Assembly (NCBI GenBank): GCA_036824005.1
Contig: DAITBA010000001.1
Location: 558,001-622,000, forward strand
Reading direction: 5' to 3'
Length of the DNA: 64,000 nt
Source of the DNA: DAITBA01 sp036824005
Lineage (GTDB): Bacteria; Pseudomonadota; Gammaproteobacteria; Burkholderiales; Rhodocyclaceae
Below the pieces are notes generated by a model, which saw only the letters and a list, made by a program, of their open reading frames with translations, ran no database searches and had not been told where the DNA came from. Within the stretch, counting starts at the first letter, position 1. Each line of letters starts with the position of its first letter. Made by a program: the position numbers and the translations under genes. This document shows positions 52,924 to 61,020 of the stretch, piece by piece.

Positions 52924-54531
52924 TCACATGCGGAAGACGCCGAAACGGGTCTGCTCGATCGGCGCGTTCAGCGCCGCCGAGATGCCCAGCGTCAGCACGC
53001 GGCGCGTCTGCGCCGGGTCGATGACACCGTCGTCCCACAGACGCGCCGTCGCATAGTAGGGATGACCTTGCGTTTCGTACTGAGCGCGAATAGGCGCCTT
53101 GAACGCTTCTTCGTCCTCCCAGCTCCAGCTCTTGCCGGCCGCTTCCAGGGCGTCGCGGCGGATGGTGGCGAGCACGCTCGCCGCCTGCTCACCACCCATG
53201 ACCGACACGCGCCCGTTGGGCCACATCCACAGGAAGCGCGGCGCATAGGCGCGCCCGCACATGCCGTAGTTGCCGGCGCCGAAACTGCCGCCGATGATGA
53301 GCGTGAACTTCGGCACCCGGGCGCAGGCTACCGCAGTGACCATCTTCGCGCCGTCCTTGGCGATCCCCTGGTTCTCGTACTTGCGCCCGACCATGAAGCC
53401 GGTGATGTTCTGCAGGAACACGAGTGGAATGCCGCGCTGGGCGCACAGCTCGACGAAGTGCGCGCCCTTCTGCGCCGATTCATTGAACAGGATGCCGTTG
53501 TTGGCGATAATGCCGACGGGATAGCCATGCAGGCGCGCGAAGCCGGTGACCAGGGTCGTCCCGTAGCGCGCCTTGAACTCGTCCAGGCGCGAGCCGTCCA
53601 CGATGCGGGCGATCACTTCGCGCACGTCATAGGGCTTGCGCGTGTCCGTGGGGATGACACCGTAGAGCTCCTCCGGGTCGTAGGCAGGTTCCTCGGGCGA
53701 CGCGAGCTCCATGCTAATGGGCTTGCCACGATTCAGATTGCCGACTATGCGCCGCGCCAGGTACAAGGCGTGGGCGTCGCTTTCGGCGAGATGATCGGCG
53801 ACACCGGAGATGCGGGTATGCACGTCGCCGCCACCCAGGTCCTCGGCGCTCACCACTTCGCCGGTGGCCGCCTTCACCAGCGGTGGGCCACCGAGAAAGA
53901 TGGTGCCCTGGTTGCGGACGATGACCGCCTCGTCGCTCATCGCCGGGACGTAGGCGCCGCCGGCGGTGCAGGAGCCCATGACGACGGCGATTTGGGGAAT
54001 CCCCAGGCCGGACAGAGTGGCCTGGTTGTAGAAGATGCGGCCGAAGTGGTCGCGGTCCGGAAAGACCTCATCCTGGGTCGGCAGATTGGCGCCGCCGGAG
54101 TCCACCAGATAGACGCAGGGCAGACGGTTCTCGCGGGCGATATCCTGGGCGCGCAGATGCTTCTTGACCGTCATCGGATAGTAGCTGCCGCCCTTCACGG
54201 TGGCGTCGTTGGCGACGATCATGCACTCCCGGCCCATGATCCTGCCGATGCCGGTGACGATGCCCGCCGATGCCACCTCGTTGCCGTACATCTCCCACGC
54301 GGCGAGCTGGGACAGCTCCAGAAAAGGCGTGCCCGGATCGAGCAGTGAGGCGACGCGGTCGCGCACCAGCAGCTTGCCCCGCGCCAGATGTTTCTGGCGA
54401 TGCTCGTCCGGTCCGCCGCGCGACACCTGATCGGTCTTGGCACGCAAATCGGCGACCAGGGCGCGCATGGCCTGCGCGTTGGCGCGGAACTCGTCGCTGC
54501 GAGTATTAAGGTTGGATTTCAGTGTCGTCAT
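52924..54531 (-). CDS. liuB: Methylcrotonyl-CoA carboxylase beta subunit (carboxyltransferase)
   Basis: This 535-aa protein has CVYLVDSGGANLPTQDEVFP, then FGRIFYNQATLSGLGIPQIA and MGSCTAGGAYVPAMSDEAVI, all MCC-beta signatures. The C-terminal half has GFMVGRKYENQGIAKDGAKM and FGAGNYGMCGRAY. The ATG at 54531 (MTTLKSNLNT) is chosen, because longer frames read the intergenic repeat. It receives carboxyl from the biotin of the alpha subunit. Confidence 0.95.
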   Translation of the reverse strand: MTTLKSNLNTRSDEFRANAQAMRALVADLRAKTDQVSRGGPDEHRQKHLARGKLLVRDRVASLLDPGTPFLELSQLAAWEMYGNEVASAGIVTGIGRIMGRECMIVANDATVKGGSYYPMTVKKHLRAQDIARENRLPCVYLVDSGGANLPTQDEVFPDRDHFGRIFYNQATLSGLGIPQIAVVMGSCTAGGAYVPAMSDEAVIVRNQGTIFLGGPPLVKAATGEVVSAEDLGGGDVHTRISGVADHLAESDAHALYLARRIVGNLNRGKPISMELASPEEPAYDPEELYGVIPTDTRKPYDVREVIARIVDGSRLDEFKARYGTTLVTGFARLHGYPVGIIANNGILFNESAQKGAHFVELCAQRGIPLVFLQNITGFMVGRKYENQGIAKDGAKMVTAVACARVPKFTLIIGGSFGAGNYGMCGRAYAPRFLWMWPNGRVSVMGGEQAASVLATIRRDALEAAGKSWSWEDEEAFKAPIRAQYETQGHPYYATARLWDDGVIDPAQTRRVLTLGISAALNAPIEQTRFGVFRM

Positions 54532-54537
54532 AAAACC

Positions 54538-54619
54538 CACCACAGAGACACAGAGGCACAGAGCAATCCACAGAGAATTCGTGCTTTCCTCTGTGCTACC
54601 CTCTGTGTCTCTGTGGTTC
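54538..54619. repeat. Intergenic inverted repeat, family A (copy 3)
   Basis: The left arm is CACCACAGAGACACAGAGGC and the right arm CCTCTGTGTCTCTGTGGTTC with a short spacer containing CACAGAGAATTC. It lies between the isomerase and carboxylase beta genes and nearly fills the gap. Confidence 0.75.
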
Positions 54620-54625
54620 AGCCTT

Positions 54626-55243
54626 TCAAAATCCTCTCGTCTGCAACCACTTCTCCACCTGCGGCAGGCGGTCGGAGCCCCAGAACGGCTCGCCGTCCAC
54701 AATGATAAACGGCGAACCGAAGACGCCGCGAGCGAGCGCGCTGTCGTTCGCCTTCTTGAGCCGCTCCTTCACGGTCGGATCGCTCAAGCCGGCGCTGAAC
54801 GCATCCTTGTCCATGCCCAGGGAATCGGCGAACACCGCCAGACGCTGGGAATCGGAGATGTCGATGCCCTCGGCGAAATAAGCCCGGTAGCAGACTCTGG
54901 CGAAGGCGCGGGCGAGGCGGGGGTCGCGCTGCTGCAGCCAGTAGTAGCCGCGCGCCGCATTCACGGTAGCGATGGGAAACACGGCGGGCGGCCGATAGGC
55001 GATGCCGAGATGGCGCGCCGTGCGCGGAATGTCGCGCAATGCGTACTCGCCCTTGAGCGGCAGCTCCGGCAAGGGCGCACTGCCGGTGACCTTGAACACC
55101 ACACCGAGCAGGATCGGATGCCATTCGACCGCGCGGCCGTAGCGCGCCGCCAGCTCGTCGATCCGCTCTGAGGCGAAATAGCCGTAGGGGGAGGAGAAGT
55201 CGAAATAGAAGTCGATAGCCGCCGTCACGTGTTGCCCCCGCAT
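54626..55243 (-). CDS. HCCA isomerase / DsbA-like family protein (copy 2)
   Basis: This 205-aa protein reads FYFDFSSPYGYFASERIDEL with the glutathione-contact Ser, FKVTGSAPLPELPLKGEYA, RDIPRTARHLGIAYRPP and GVFGSPFIIVDGEPFWGSDR. It is a close match to 2-hydroxychromene-2-carboxylate isomerases. The ATG at 55243 touches the repeat; a GTG at 55228 with GGGGG upstream is an alternative. Its role in this operon is not known; glutathione-dependent isomerisation of an acyl intermediate is one possibility. Confidence 0.88.
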   Translation of the reverse strand: MRGQHVTAAIDFYFDFSSPYGYFASERIDELAARYGRAVEWHPILLGVVFKVTGSAPLPELPLKGEYALRDIPRTARHLGIAYRPPAVFPIATVNAARGYYWLQQRDPRLARAFARVCYRAYFAEGIDISDSQRLAVFADSLGMDKDAFSAGLSDPTVKERLKKANDSALARGVFGSPFIIVDGEPFWGSDRLPQVEKWLQTRGF

Positions 55244-55246
55244 TTT

Positions 55247-55374
55247 CACCACCAAGGGCACCAAGGACACCAAGAAAACGCAAACCATCCTCTCATTGCC
55301 AATATCGCTGACAGATGGCGAACGATCCCGGCGGTCTCCTGAACTTCTTGGTGTCCTTGGTGTTCTTGGTGGTG
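55247..55374. repeat. Intergenic inverted repeat, family B (copy 2)
   Basis: The left arm is CACCACCAAGGGCACCAAGG (continuing ACACCAAGAA) and the right arm CTTGGTGTCCTTGGTGTTCT (ending TGGTGGTG), around a 65-bp spacer. It fills the gap between the acyl-CoA dehydrogenase and isomerase genes and matches the copy at 48124-48243. Confidence 0.75.
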
Positions 55375-55384
55375 GATAATCCCT

Positions 55385-56515
55385 CTACATGAACGCCCGG
55401 CTGATCACCAGCCGCTGGATGTCGCTCGCGCCTTCGTAAATCTGCGTCACGCGCACGTCGCGATAGATGCGCTCCACCGGGAAGTCGGCGACGTAGCCGT
55501 AGCCGCCGTGGATCTGGATGGCGTCGGAGCAGACACGTTCGGCCATCTCCGAGGCGAACAGCTTGGCCATGGACGCTTCCTTCAGGCACGGCTTGCGGGC
55601 GTCGCGCAGGTTCGCCGCGTGCAGCACCAGTTGCCGCGCCGCCTCGATCCCGGTGGCCATGTCGGCAAGGCGGAAGCTCACCGCCTGGTGCTCGATGATG
55701 GGCTTGCCGAAGCTCTCCCGTTCCCGGGCGTAACGCAGTGCCGCCTCGAAGGCGGCGCGGGCCATGCCGACCGACTGGGCGGCGATGCCGATGCGTCCGG
55801 CCTCCAGGTTGGCAAGCGCGATGCGGTAGCCCTCGCCCTCGTGGCCGAGCAGGTTCTCCGCCGGGATGCGGCAGTCCTCGAACAGTATCTGCGCCGTATC
55901 CGAGGCGTGCTGGCCCATCTTCTCCTCGATGCGGGCGACGATGTATCCCGGCGTGGCGGTGGGCACGATGAACGCCGAGATGCCTTTCTTGCCCGCAGCC
56001 TTGTCGGTGCATGCAAATACGATGGCGATGTCGGCGTTCTTGCCCGAGGTGATGAACTGCTTGACGCCGTTCAGCACCCAGGCATCGCCGTCGCGCACGG
56101 CGCAGGTACGGATGGCGGCGGCATCGGAACCGGCGTGGGGCTCGGTAAGGCAGAAGCAGCCGAGCTGGGTGCCGCTCGCCAGGGGCTTGAGGAACTTTTC
56201 CTTCTGCGCCTCGCTGCCGAACGCGAGGATGGGGCCGCAGACCACGGAGTTGTTGACGCTGATGATGGTCGACGTGGCGCCGTCGCCGGCGGCGATCTCC
56301 TCCAGCGCCAGGGCCAGCGAGACGTAGTCCAGGCCGGCGCCACCCCACCGCTCCGGCACCACCATGCCGAAGGCGCCGAGCGCCGCCAGCTCCTTGAGCG
56401 CTTCGCGCGGGAATGTGGCATCGCGATCCCACTCGGCGGCGTGCGGCGCAAGCTGCTCGCGGGCGAAGGCGCGCATGGCATCGCGGATCATCTCCTGGGT
56501 GTCGCTCAGTATCAC
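55385..56515 (-). CDS. Acyl-CoA dehydrogenase (SCAD-like)
   Basis: This 376-aa flavoenzyme has CFCLTEPHAGSDAAAIRTCA, WVLNGVKQFITSGKNADIAI, RESFGKPIIEHQAVSFRLAD, QIHGGYGYVADFPVERIYRD and the catalytic Glu in VTQIYEGASDIQRLVISR. That position matches short-chain acyl-CoA dehydrogenases rather than IVD, so it may act on another short or branched acyl-CoA, such as 2-methylbutyryl- or butyryl-CoA. The start is GTG at 56515. It gives the operon two different dehydrogenases. Confidence 0.93.
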   Translation of the reverse strand: MILSDTQEMIRDAMRAFAREQLAPHAAEWDRDATFPREALKELAALGAFGMVVPERWGGAGLDYVSLALALEEIAAGDGATSTIISVNNSVVCGPILAFGSEAQKEKFLKPLASGTQLGCFCLTEPHAGSDAAAIRTCAVRDGDAWVLNGVKQFITSGKNADIAIVFACTDKAAGKKGISAFIVPTATPGYIVARIEEKMGQHASDTAQILFEDCRIPAENLLGHEGEGYRIALANLEAGRIGIAAQSVGMARAAFEAALRYARERESFGKPIIEHQAVSFRLADMATGIEAARQLVLHAANLRDARKPCLKEASMAKLFASEMAERVCSDAIQIHGGYGYVADFPVERIYRDVRVTQIYEGASDIQRLVISRAFM

Positions 56516-56528
56516 TTTTCGGTCGCTT

Positions 56529-56924
56529 TCAATCGACGAACTGCGCCCGGACGATGCGCCATTCCTGCGGGCCGTCCAGGGTGCGCGAGCAGCCCAGCGC
56601 CTCGGGTGCCGCGCCGGGTTTCAAGTCGGTCTTCGAGCGGTCGCCGGTACCGACGCCCATGTGGTAGCGATCGAGCCACACCCGTACCGTGCGCGAAGCA
56701 TGGGTGCTCGTCACCAGAATCTGCACGGCATTGCGCGCGACGCACGTGGCTTCGAACTCCTGAGCGAAGCGAACGAAGGAGCGCGCGTCCTCCTCCTGTG
56801 CCCGCGCCGATTGCGACGGCATGCCCAGCGTCGAGAGCGACAGCGCAATCATCCATGTCACCGCGGCGGCGCAGCGCGGGCGCGCAGTCTGTCCGGACAC
56901 GGGATGCATCTCGGGCTGACTCAC
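56529..56924 (-). CDS. Small exported hypothetical protein
   Basis: This 131-aa protein has a probable signal peptide (WMIALSLSTLGMPSQSARA before QEEDARSFVRF). The mature part contains three cysteines. I recognise no family. The open frame starts at GTG 56924; ATG at 56909 is possible. It sits between thiolase and acyl-CoA dehydrogenase with small gaps, so it is likely translated with them. Confidence 0.6.
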   Translation of the reverse strand: MSQPEMHPVSGQTARPRCAAAVTWMIALSLSTLGMPSQSARAQEEDARSFVRFAQEFEATCVARNAVQILVTSTHASRTVRVWLDRYHMGVGTGDRSKTDLKPGAAPEALGCSRTLDGPQEWRIVRAQFVD

Positions 56925-56940
56925 GTCCTGAGGTGTCCGC

Positions 56941-58122
56941 CTAGACCATCTCGATGGCCATGGCCGTGGCTTCGCCGCCGCCGATGCACAGGCTGGCGAT
57001 GCCGCGCTTCAGGCCATGCTTGCGCAGCGCCCCGATCAGCGTGACCAGGATGCGCGCGCCGCTGGCGCCGATGGGGTGGCCCAGGGCGCAGGCCCCGCCA
57101 TGGACGTTGACCTTGTCATGGGGCAGCCTGTGTTCGCGCATCGCCGCCATGGCCACCACAGCGAAGGCCTCGTTGATCTCGTACAGATCGACCTTGTCGG
57201 CCATCCAGCCGGTACGCTCGAACAGTTTGGCGATGGCGCCCACCGGCGCCGTGGTGAACAGACCCGGCTGCTGCGCGTGGGTGCTGTGGCCGACGATCAC
57301 GGCCAGCGGCGCGAGACCGAGCTTTTCGGCCGTGGAGCGGCGCATTAGCACCAGCGCCGCGGCGCCGTCGGAGATGGAACTGGAATTTGCCGCCGTCACC
57401 GTGCCGTCCTTGCGGAACGCGGCCTTCAGGCTGGGAATCTTTTCGATGTTGGCCTTGAAAGGCTGCTCGTCGCCGGCGACGGCCACGTCGCCCTTTCGTC
57501 CCGCCACGGTCACCGGCGCGATCTCCCAGGCGAAGGTGCTGTCGGTGTTCGCCCGCTGCGCCCGGGTGAGCGAGGTGATGGCGAATTCGTCCTGGGCCTG
57601 GCGGGTGAATTGGTAGCTGGCGGCGCAGTCCTCGGCGAAAGTGCCCATGAGACGCCCCTTGTCGTAGGCGTCCTCGAGTCCGTCGAGGAACATGTGGTCC
57701 AGCACCTGGCCGTGGCCCATGCGGTAGCCGCCGCGCGCCTTGGGCAGCAGGTAGGGCGCGTTGGTCATGGATTCCATGCCGCCGGCGACCATGATCTCGT
57801 TCGTGCCGGCAAGCAGCAGGTCATGGGCGAACATGGCGGCCTTCATGCCCGATCCGCACATCTTGTTCACCGTCGTGCAGCCGGCGGCGAGCGGCAGTCC
57901 GGCACCGAGCGACGCCTGCCGTGCCGGTGCCTGCCCCTGGCCGGCGGGCAGCACGCAGCCCATGATCACTTCCTGCACTTGTTCGGGCCCGATGCCCGCG
58001 CGTTCGACTGCCGCCTGGATGGCGACGCTGCCCAGTTGCGCCGCCGTCAGCGCGGCGAAGTCGCCTTGAAATGCGCCCATGGGCGTGCGGGCGGCCGAGA
58101 CGATGACGACAGGATCATTCAT
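56941..58122 (-). CDS. Acetyl-CoA acetyltransferase (thiolase)
   Basis: This 393-aa thiolase has active-site Cys89 in TTVNKMCGSGMKAAM, the His region DLYEINEAFAVVAMAAMREH, GGACALGHPIGASGARILVT and the second Cys in SLCIGGGEATAMAIE. It would form or cleave acetoacetyl-CoA, matching the acetoacetate made by HMG-CoA lyase and the PHA synthase nearby. Whether degradation or synthesis dominates cannot be told. GGAG lies before the ATG at 58122. Confidence 0.94.
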   Translation of the reverse strand: MNDPVVIVSAARTPMGAFQGDFAALTAAQLGSVAIQAAVERAGIGPEQVQEVIMGCVLPAGQGQAPARQASLGAGLPLAAGCTTVNKMCGSGMKAAMFAHDLLLAGTNEIMVAGGMESMTNAPYLLPKARGGYRMGHGQVLDHMFLDGLEDAYDKGRLMGTFAEDCAASYQFTRQAQDEFAITSLTRAQRANTDSTFAWEIAPVTVAGRKGDVAVAGDEQPFKANIEKIPSLKAAFRKDGTVTAANSSSISDGAAALVLMRRSTAEKLGLAPLAVIVGHSTHAQQPGLFTTAPVGAIAKLFERTGWMADKVDLYEINEAFAVVAMAAMREHRLPHDKVNVHGGACALGHPIGASGARILVTLIGALRKHGLKRGIASLCIGGGEATAMAIEMV

Positions 58123-58164
58123 TTCATTCCACTCCTCGCTTATATGCTGGCCGGCATGACACGG

Positions 58165-58596
58165 TCAGCGCTGCCATGGTAAATCGTACTCCACTACATG
58201 CGCCCGCGCCTTGGCCACGATAGCCTCGGGAAACTCGCAGGACTTGCGCGCGGCGGTGTCCATGTGCACACCTGTCAGCAAGGTGATGGCGGAAATCTCC
58301 TGCGTTTCAGCGTTGCGCATCTCATGCACGAAGCGGATGACCTTTTCGCGCACTTCGATGGTTCCGGTGCGCACCGCCACCGTGTCGCCGGCGTGCAGCT
58401 CGCGCCGATAGGCGATGCGCTGCTCCACAGCGGCCATGCCGCGCCCCTGGTCGCGCAGATAAGAGGGTGTGAGGTCGAGGTAGGCGAAGAAGTTCCACGT
58501 CGCCTCGTCGAATTTGCCGACGTACCACATGACGTTCATGTGATCCATGTGGTCGCAGTGCCACGGATAGACGGTGCCGCGGTAGGTTTCGATCAT
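58165..58596 (-). CDS. Hotdog-fold acyl-CoA thioesterase (4HBT-like), copy 1
   Basis: This 143-aa protein has YPWHCDHMDHMNVMWYVGKF, with the Asp-containing DHMDHMN loop of 4-hydroxybenzoyl-CoA thioesterase family proteins, then ELHAGDTVAVRTGTIEVREK. It follows a paralogue (58593-59099) with which it shares layout. The ATG at 58596 overlaps the paralogue's stop by 4 bp. Confidence 0.88.
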   Translation of the reverse strand: MIETYRGTVYPWHCDHMDHMNVMWYVGKFDEATWNFFAYLDLTPSYLRDQGRGMAAVEQRIAYRRELHAGDTVAVRTGTIEVREKVIRFVHEMRNAETQEISAITLLTGVHMDTAARKSCEFPEAIVAKARAHVVEYDLPWQR

Positions 58597-59099
58597 GGTG
58601 CAGATGCGGTTTGCCGCAGGCCTCCGTGGCAGGCCGGGTCGACCACGAGCGCCCGTGCCCGTGCCGCCACGTCGTCCGGGAAGGGCCTCGCCTTGCGCGT
58701 CTGCGGATCGAGACACACGACGGTAAACTCGCACGCCGCGCAGACTTCGCCGGTTTCGGTGTTGAACAGTTCGTGGATGAAGCGCAGGACCTTGCCGCGG
58801 ATCTCGATCACGCCGGAGCGCACCGCCACCGTATCGCCGGGATACATCTCCTTGCGATAGGAGATGTTCTGCTGCACCGCCGCCATGTGCAGAGCACCGC
58901 TGCGCAGCAGCGAGGGTGTCATGCCGATCATGGCGTAGAGCTGCCAGCAGGCCTGCTCGAAGAACTCCATGTACGCACGCACGTTGATGTGCCCCATGTG
59001 ATCGCGCTGCCACTCGTGTACCGTGCCGCGCGCCGTCTCCACCCAGTCAGCCACACTTGCCTCCGCGATTGCCGAATGTTCGTCCGGGGAACAGCTCAT
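58593..59099 (-). CDS. Hotdog-fold acyl-CoA thioesterase (4HBT-like), copy 2
   Basis: This 168-aa protein has HEWQRDHMGHINVRAYMEFF and EMYPGDTVAVRSGVIEIRGK, closely parallel to copy 1. The pair probably arose by tandem duplication. It may release CoA from stalled acyl intermediates. The ATG overlaps the carbonic anhydrase stop (ATGA). Confidence 0.88.
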   Translation of the reverse strand: MSCSPDEHSAIAEASVADWVETARGTVHEWQRDHMGHINVRAYMEFFEQACWQLYAMIGMTPSLLRSGALHMAAVQQNISYRKEMYPGDTVAVRSGVIEIRGKVLRFIHELFNTETGEVCAACEFTVVCLDPQTRKARPFPDDVAARARALVVDPACHGGLRQTASAP

Positions 59100-59752
59100 T
59101 CGCCGCGCCGGCCGACGGCGGCGAGTGCCATGGCGTAGGCGTCGAAAAGCTCGTCACGCGCCCGTACCGCGAGGTTCAGGTCGCGCAGCAGTCCATCGCG
59201 CAGGCCGTAGATCCAGCCGCGCACTGTGAGCGGCTGACCGCGTTCCCAGGCGTCTTGTACGGCGGTGCATTGCCCGACGTTCACCACCTGCTCGATGACA
59301 TTGAGCTCGCACAGCCTGTCGTGACGCATTTCGGCTGCGGCGATGTCGTCGAGCAGGCGCTGGTGTTTGAAATACACATTCTGGACATGGCGCAGCCAGT
59401 TGTCGGACAGGCCGATGCGCTTGCGCGCCATGGCCGCGAGCACGCCGCTGCAGCCGTAGTGGCCGACGACGATGATGTGCTTGATCTTGAGCTGATCGAC
59501 GGCGAACTCGATCACCGATTGGCAGTTCAGATCGGTGTGCACCACCACGTTGGCGACATTGCGATGCACGAACACCTCGCCCGGCATCAGGCCGATGATC
59601 TCGTTGGCCGGCACGCGGCTGTCGGAACAGCCGATCCACAGATATTCCGGCGTCTGCTGACGCGAGAGCTTGGCGAAGAACTCCGGATCTGCGGCGCGCA
59701 TGCGCTCCGCCCAGAGGCGGTTATTGCGAAACAAATGATCCAGTTGGTCCAT
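59096..59752 (-). CDS. can: Beta-class carbonic anhydrase
   Basis: This 218-aa protein has IGCSDSRVPANEIIGLMPGE (Cys42, Asp44, Arg46) and VVGHYGCSGVLAAM (His98, Cys101), the complete zinc site of beta carbonic anhydrases. RNVANVVVHTDLNCQSVIEF is also family-like. It interconverts CO2 and bicarbonate. Lying between isovaleryl-CoA dehydrogenase and the thioesterases, with 4-bp overlap downstream, it is likely co-regulated with the bicarbonate-using methylcrotonyl-CoA carboxylase. Confidence 0.95.
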   Translation of the reverse strand: MDQLDHLFRNNRLWAERMRAADPEFFAKLSRQQTPEYLWIGCSDSRVPANEIIGLMPGEVFVHRNVANVVVHTDLNCQSVIEFAVDQLKIKHIIVVGHYGCSGVLAAMARKRIGLSDNWLRHVQNVYFKHQRLLDDIAAAEMRHDRLCELNVIEQVVNVGQCTAVQDAWERGQPLTVRGWIYGLRDGLLRDLNLAVRARDELFDAYAMALAAVGRRGE

Positions 59753-59816
59753 TTCTCGGAGTCTCTGTCGGCGCGCGGCGCGGGCCGGCCCCGCCCCGCC
59801 GTGGCCATAGCCGTTG

Positions 59817-60989
59817 CTACATGCTTTCCGCAAACAGCTCGCGACCGATGAGCATGCGGCGGATTTCCGAGGTCCCGGCGCCGATTTCGTAGAGCTTGGC
59901 ATCGCGCCACAGCCGCCCGGTCGGGTAATCGTTGATGTAGCCATTGCCGCCCAGGCACTGAATCGCTTCGCCGGCCATCCAGGTTGCCTTCTCGGCAGCG
60001 TAAAGGATCGCGCCGGCGGCGTCCTTGCGCAAGGTGCGCGCGTGTCCGGCGCGATCGCAGTTCCTGCCCACGGCGTACACGTAGGCGCGGCAGGCGCTGA
60101 AGGTGGTGTACATGTCGGCGAGCTTGCCCTGCATGAGCTGGAACTCGCCGATGGGCTGGCCGAATTGCTTGCGTTCATGGATGTAGGGAACGACTGCATC
60201 GAGGCAGGCGGCCATGATTCCCAGGGGCCCGCCGGCAAGCACGGCGCGTTCGTAGTCCAGTCCGCTCATCAACACGCGCACGCCGCCGCCGACCCGGCCC
60301 AGGACGTTCTCCGCGGGCACCTCGCAGTCCTGGAACACCAGCTCGCAGGTGTTGGAGCCACGCATGCCCAGCTTGTCCAGTTTCTGTGCCGTCGAAAAGC
60401 CCTTGAAACCCCTCTCGACCAGAAAAGCAGTGATGCCCTGTGCGCCGGCGGCCGGGTCGGTCTTGGCATAGACCACGAGCGTGTCGGCGTCGGGGCCGTT
60501 GGTGATCCACATCTTGTTGCCGTTGAGCACGAAGCGATCGCCTTGCCGCTCGGCGCGCAGCTTCATGGACACGACATCCGAGCCCGAGCCGGGTTCGCTC
60601 ATGGCCAGCGCGCCCACGTGCTCGCCGGAGACCAGCCTGGGCAGATACCTGCGTTTCTGATCGTCGCTGCCGTTGCGCCGGATCTGATTGACGCATAGGT
60701 TGGAGTGGGCCCCGTAGGACAATCCTACGGAGGCCGAGGCGCGGGAGATCTCCTCCATGGCGACGATGTGGGCGAGATAGCCGAGCCCGGCGCCGCCGAA
60801 TTCCTCGTCGACGGTGATGCCGAGCAGGCCCAGGTCACCAAGCTTGCGCCACAGCTCCACGGGAAAGTGATTGCTGCGGTCGATCTCGGCGGCGCGCGGT
60901 GCCAGTTCCTTTTCGGCGAAGGCGCGCACGCTGTCGCGCAGCATGTCGATCGTTTCGCCCAGATCGAAGTCCATTGCGGGAAGGTTCAT
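59817..60989 (-). CDS. liuA: Isovaleryl-CoA dehydrogenase
   Basis: This 390-aa acyl-CoA dehydrogenase has YGAHSNLCVNQIRRNGSDDQ, MSEPGSGSDVVSMKLRAERQ, GSNTCELVFQDCEVPAENVL and GLDYERAVLAGGPLGIMAA, with the catalytic Glu at the IVD-specific position in YERAVLAGGPLG. QCLGGNGYINDYPTGRLWRD ends the FAD domain. It oxidises isovaleryl-CoA to 3-methylcrotonyl-CoA. It follows the thioesterase gene in the LiuR-controlled operon. Confidence 0.95.
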   Translation of the reverse strand: MNLPAMDFDLGETIDMLRDSVRAFAEKELAPRAAEIDRSNHFPVELWRKLGDLGLLGITVDEEFGGAGLGYLAHIVAMEEISRASASVGLSYGAHSNLCVNQIRRNGSDDQKRRYLPRLVSGEHVGALAMSEPGSGSDVVSMKLRAERQGDRFVLNGNKMWITNGPDADTLVVYAKTDPAAGAQGITAFLVERGFKGFSTAQKLDKLGMRGSNTCELVFQDCEVPAENVLGRVGGGVRVLMSGLDYERAVLAGGPLGIMAACLDAVVPYIHERKQFGQPIGEFQLMQGKLADMYTTFSACRAYVYAVGRNCDRAGHARTLRKDAAGAILYAAEKATWMAGEAIQCLGGNGYINDYPTGRLWRDAKLYEIGAGTSEIRRMLIGRELFAESM

Positions 60990-61020
60990 GGTTTGTCTCC
61001 TCGCGTCCTGTGTCCTGCGG

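Noticed and set aside
54532..54702. N-terminal extension of the carboxylase beta subunit reading NHRDTEGSTEE...LCLCVSVV
   Set aside because: This text is the translation of the CACAGAG repeat; the family start is the ATG at 54531.
59753..59816. GC-rich GGGCCGGCCC palindrome between carbonic anhydrase and isovaleryl-CoA dehydrogenase genes as a regulatory site
   Set aside because: Short GC palindromes are expected by chance at this base composition and nothing else supports it.
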